A stretch of 5,675 bases of DNA from an uncultured Eubacteriales bacterium (lineage in GTDB: Bacteria > Bacillota > Clostridia > Oscillospirales > Acutalibacteraceae), in contig CABQAC010000139.1 in the NCBI GenBank assembly GCA_902462035.1, positions 1-5,675 of the forward strand. The letters are read 5' to 3'. Below are positions 4,761-5,675 of the stretch, one piece after another. Below the pieces are notes generated by a model. It was not told the DNA's origin. It searched no databases and was given only the letters and a program-made list of their open reading frames with translations. The position numbers were made by a program, and so were the translations under genes. Every line of letters begins with the position of its first letter. Within the stretch, counting starts at the first letter, position 1.

Positions 4761-5210
4761 TTAAAAGAAATCCTTCAGCGCGTCCAACGCCAGCAAGTAG
4801 CTTGTCTTGCCAAAACCCGCAATCTGCCCCACGCATACCGCCGCGATCACCGATTGATGACGGAACGCTTCCCGGGCGTGGATATTGGACATATGTACCT
4901 CCACACAGGGCAGCCGCACCGCCGCGATAGCGTCGCGCAGCGCATAGCTGTAATGGGTCAGCGCCCCGGCATTTAGGATGATGGCGTCCGCCGTGCCCCG
5001 GGCTTCGTGGATTTTATCGATAAGCGCGCCCTCGTAGTTGGATTGGAAAATTTCGCATTCGTAGCCCTTTTCTTCCGCCGCCCGGCGAATGTCCGCGTTG
5101 ATACTTTCGGCTGTTTCGGTGCCGTAAATGCTTTTTTCCCGCACCCCAACCAAATTCAGGTTCGGCCCCAGCAGCACCAGCACCTTTTTTCCTGCCATTC
5201 TTGGAATCAT
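4761..5210 (-). CDS. aroQ: 3-dehydroquinate dehydratase, type II
   Basis: The 149-aa enzyme converts 3-dehydroquinate to 3-dehydroshikimate, the third step of the shikimate pathway to aromatic amino acids. The active-site residues are all present: GPNLNLVGVREKSIYG holds Arg24 and Tyr29 on the mobile lid, NAGALTH holds Asn80 and His86, VEVHMSNIHAR holds His106 and Arg113, and GQIAGFGKTSYLLAL closes the fold. NAGALTH differs from the common NPGAYTH, but a similar NAGGLTH form occurs in the Mycobacterium tuberculosis enzyme, so activity is expected. Type II enzymes form dodecamers. The start ATG is 7 bases after the upstream stop. Its Shine-Dalgarno AAAGGA (5221-5226) lies inside the end of the upstream gene, which suggests translational coupling. 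Other shikimate genes are not in the window. Confidence 0.97.
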   Translation of the reverse strand: MIPRMAGKKVLVLLGPNLNLVGVREKSIYGTETAESINADIRRAAEEKGYECEIFQSNYEGALIDKIHEARGTADAIILNAGALTHYSYALRDAIAAVRLPCVEVHMSNIHAREAFRHQSVIAAVCVGQIAGFGKTSYLLALDALKDFF

Positions 5211-5217
5211 CTTTTCG

Positions 5218-5675
5218 TCATCCTTTCACACAAAATGAAACCGGGCCTTGGCTGTTTTGGCACACCCGGCGATAGTAACGCTGCATCCAAAGCGCGTCCT
5301 CGGTCTGGGTGCCCGCCGATTCGCAGATGACCACACAGGCCGTCTGCCAGCGGGCCAGCTCTTCCAAAAAGGGTTTTTCCGCAGGACCGAACCGGCTGTC
5401 TGAAAAAACCAGATGCCGCACCTCGCCCCCGGCGGAATACTCGATATGGGAAAAATGGATGTGCGTCCGCCGCATCCGTTCCGCGCCCAGGCGGTTTTGG
5501 ATAGCCGCCAGGGTGGCCGCCACCGCTTCCGCGCCCGTATGCGCGCCGTGGGTCCTGGCGTACAGATGGCCAAAATCCACGCAGGGCAGCAGGGTCTCGT
5601 CCGCCCCGCACAGCGCGAGCACTTCCTCCAGCGTGCCCAGCTGGTTGATTTTCCCCATGGTTTCCAAGCATAAAC
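5218..5675 (-). CDS. Endonuclease IV-like TIM-barrel protein, C-terminal part
   Basis: The reading frame stays open to the right edge, so the N-terminus is outside the window; 151 residues are visible. They match the C-terminal half of the AP endonuclease family 2 (endonuclease IV) barrel. LCLETMGK (visible residues 1-8) carries the metal-ligand Glu4, CVDFGHLYAR holds Asp33 and His36, IHFSH holds His73, EVRH holds His87 and ICES holds Glu118, followed by GTQTEDALWM. These correspond by eye to the zinc-binding Glu145, Asp179, His182, His216, His231 and Glu261 of E. coli Nfo, so a metal site is likely. The Nfo residue Asp229 is not clearly kept. Such Clostridia proteins are usually annotated only as TIM-barrel or endonuclease IV-like; whether it acts on abasic DNA or is a sugar isomerase-like relative is unknown. 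It is the first visible gene of the operon and overlaps the aroQ ribosome binding site. Confidence 0.8.
   Translation of the reverse strand, partial: LCLETMGKINQLGTLEEVLALCGADETLLPCVDFGHLYARTHGAHTGAEAVAATLAAIQNRLGAERMRRTHIHFSHIEYSAGGEVRHLVFSDSRFGPAEKPFLEELARWQTACVVICESAGTQTEDALWMQRYYRRVCQNSQGPVSFCVKG

Noticed and set aside
3689..4930. Long plus-strand reading frame (413 codons) opposite the peptidase and aroQ
   Set aside because: It is antisense to two genes with complete active sites, has no ribosome binding site, and its translation is His/Arg/Pro-rich with no recognisable domain. It results from the GC-rich codon pattern.
5665..5667. TTG as start of the endonuclease IV-like gene
   Set aside because: The frame continues open to the edge with matching family residues (LCLETMGK), so this is an internal codon.
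1..5675. CRISPR arrays, tRNA or rRNA genes, insertion sequences
   Set aside because: No regularly spaced repeats, tRNA-like cloverleaf, rRNA-like sequence or transposase-like frame was seen on either strand.

Overview
The window looks like chromosomal DNA of a spore-forming, moderately GC-rich member of the Clostridia (Oscillospiraceae/Ruminococcaceae-like). The reasons are a SpoVT C-terminus, the conserved Firmicutes order aroQ - Xaa-Pro peptidase - efp, a Clostridia-type CD1247-like zinc-ribbon protein directly after efp, and strong GGAGG-type ribosome binding sites. Taxonomy is inferred from gene content only.

Left part, 1-555: the last 50 codons of spoVT (+) end in a strong hairpin terminator. 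A tiny ribbon-helix-helix (Arc-type) DNA-binding protein gene (+) follows, with a perfect 12-bp palindrome just before its ribosome binding site. Region 455-555 is a convergent intergenic stretch with no convincing terminator.

Middle part, 556-2517: a stand-alone minus-strand gene encodes a BioB/HydE-like radical SAM enzyme that lacks two of the three cysteines biotin synthase uses for its sulfur-donor cluster, so its product is unknown. Next is a small accessory module: a 92-aa helical protein of unknown function (-) and a 72-aa Cro/CI-type regulator (+). They diverge from a shared AT-rich promoter region rich in repeats and dyads. The regulator gene looks clearly more AT-rich than its neighbours. 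Its 3' end and untranslated tail (2326-2505) fold into a series of hairpins ending in a strong bidirectional terminator.

Right part, 2518-5675: one minus-strand operon, read right to left. It holds an endonuclease IV-like TIM-barrel protein (N-terminus outside the window), aroQ (type II 3-dehydroquinase, shikimate pathway), a pepP-type M24 aminopeptidase, efp (elongation factor P with the modifiable Lys32), and a Cys/Asp-rich CD1247-like protein. Gaps are 7, 25, 83 and 26 bases. The 83-base gap holds a good promoter, so efp and the last gene can probably be transcribed separately. The operon ends at the bidirectional terminator at 2469-2505.

Most of the window is housekeeping. The parts that deserve a second look are the atypical radical SAM enzyme, the divergent regulator/92-aa pair with its operator-like repeats, the structured 3' tail of the regulator transcript, and the unusual cysteine clusters in the CD1247-like protein. 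I did not find a convincing new multi-gene system.
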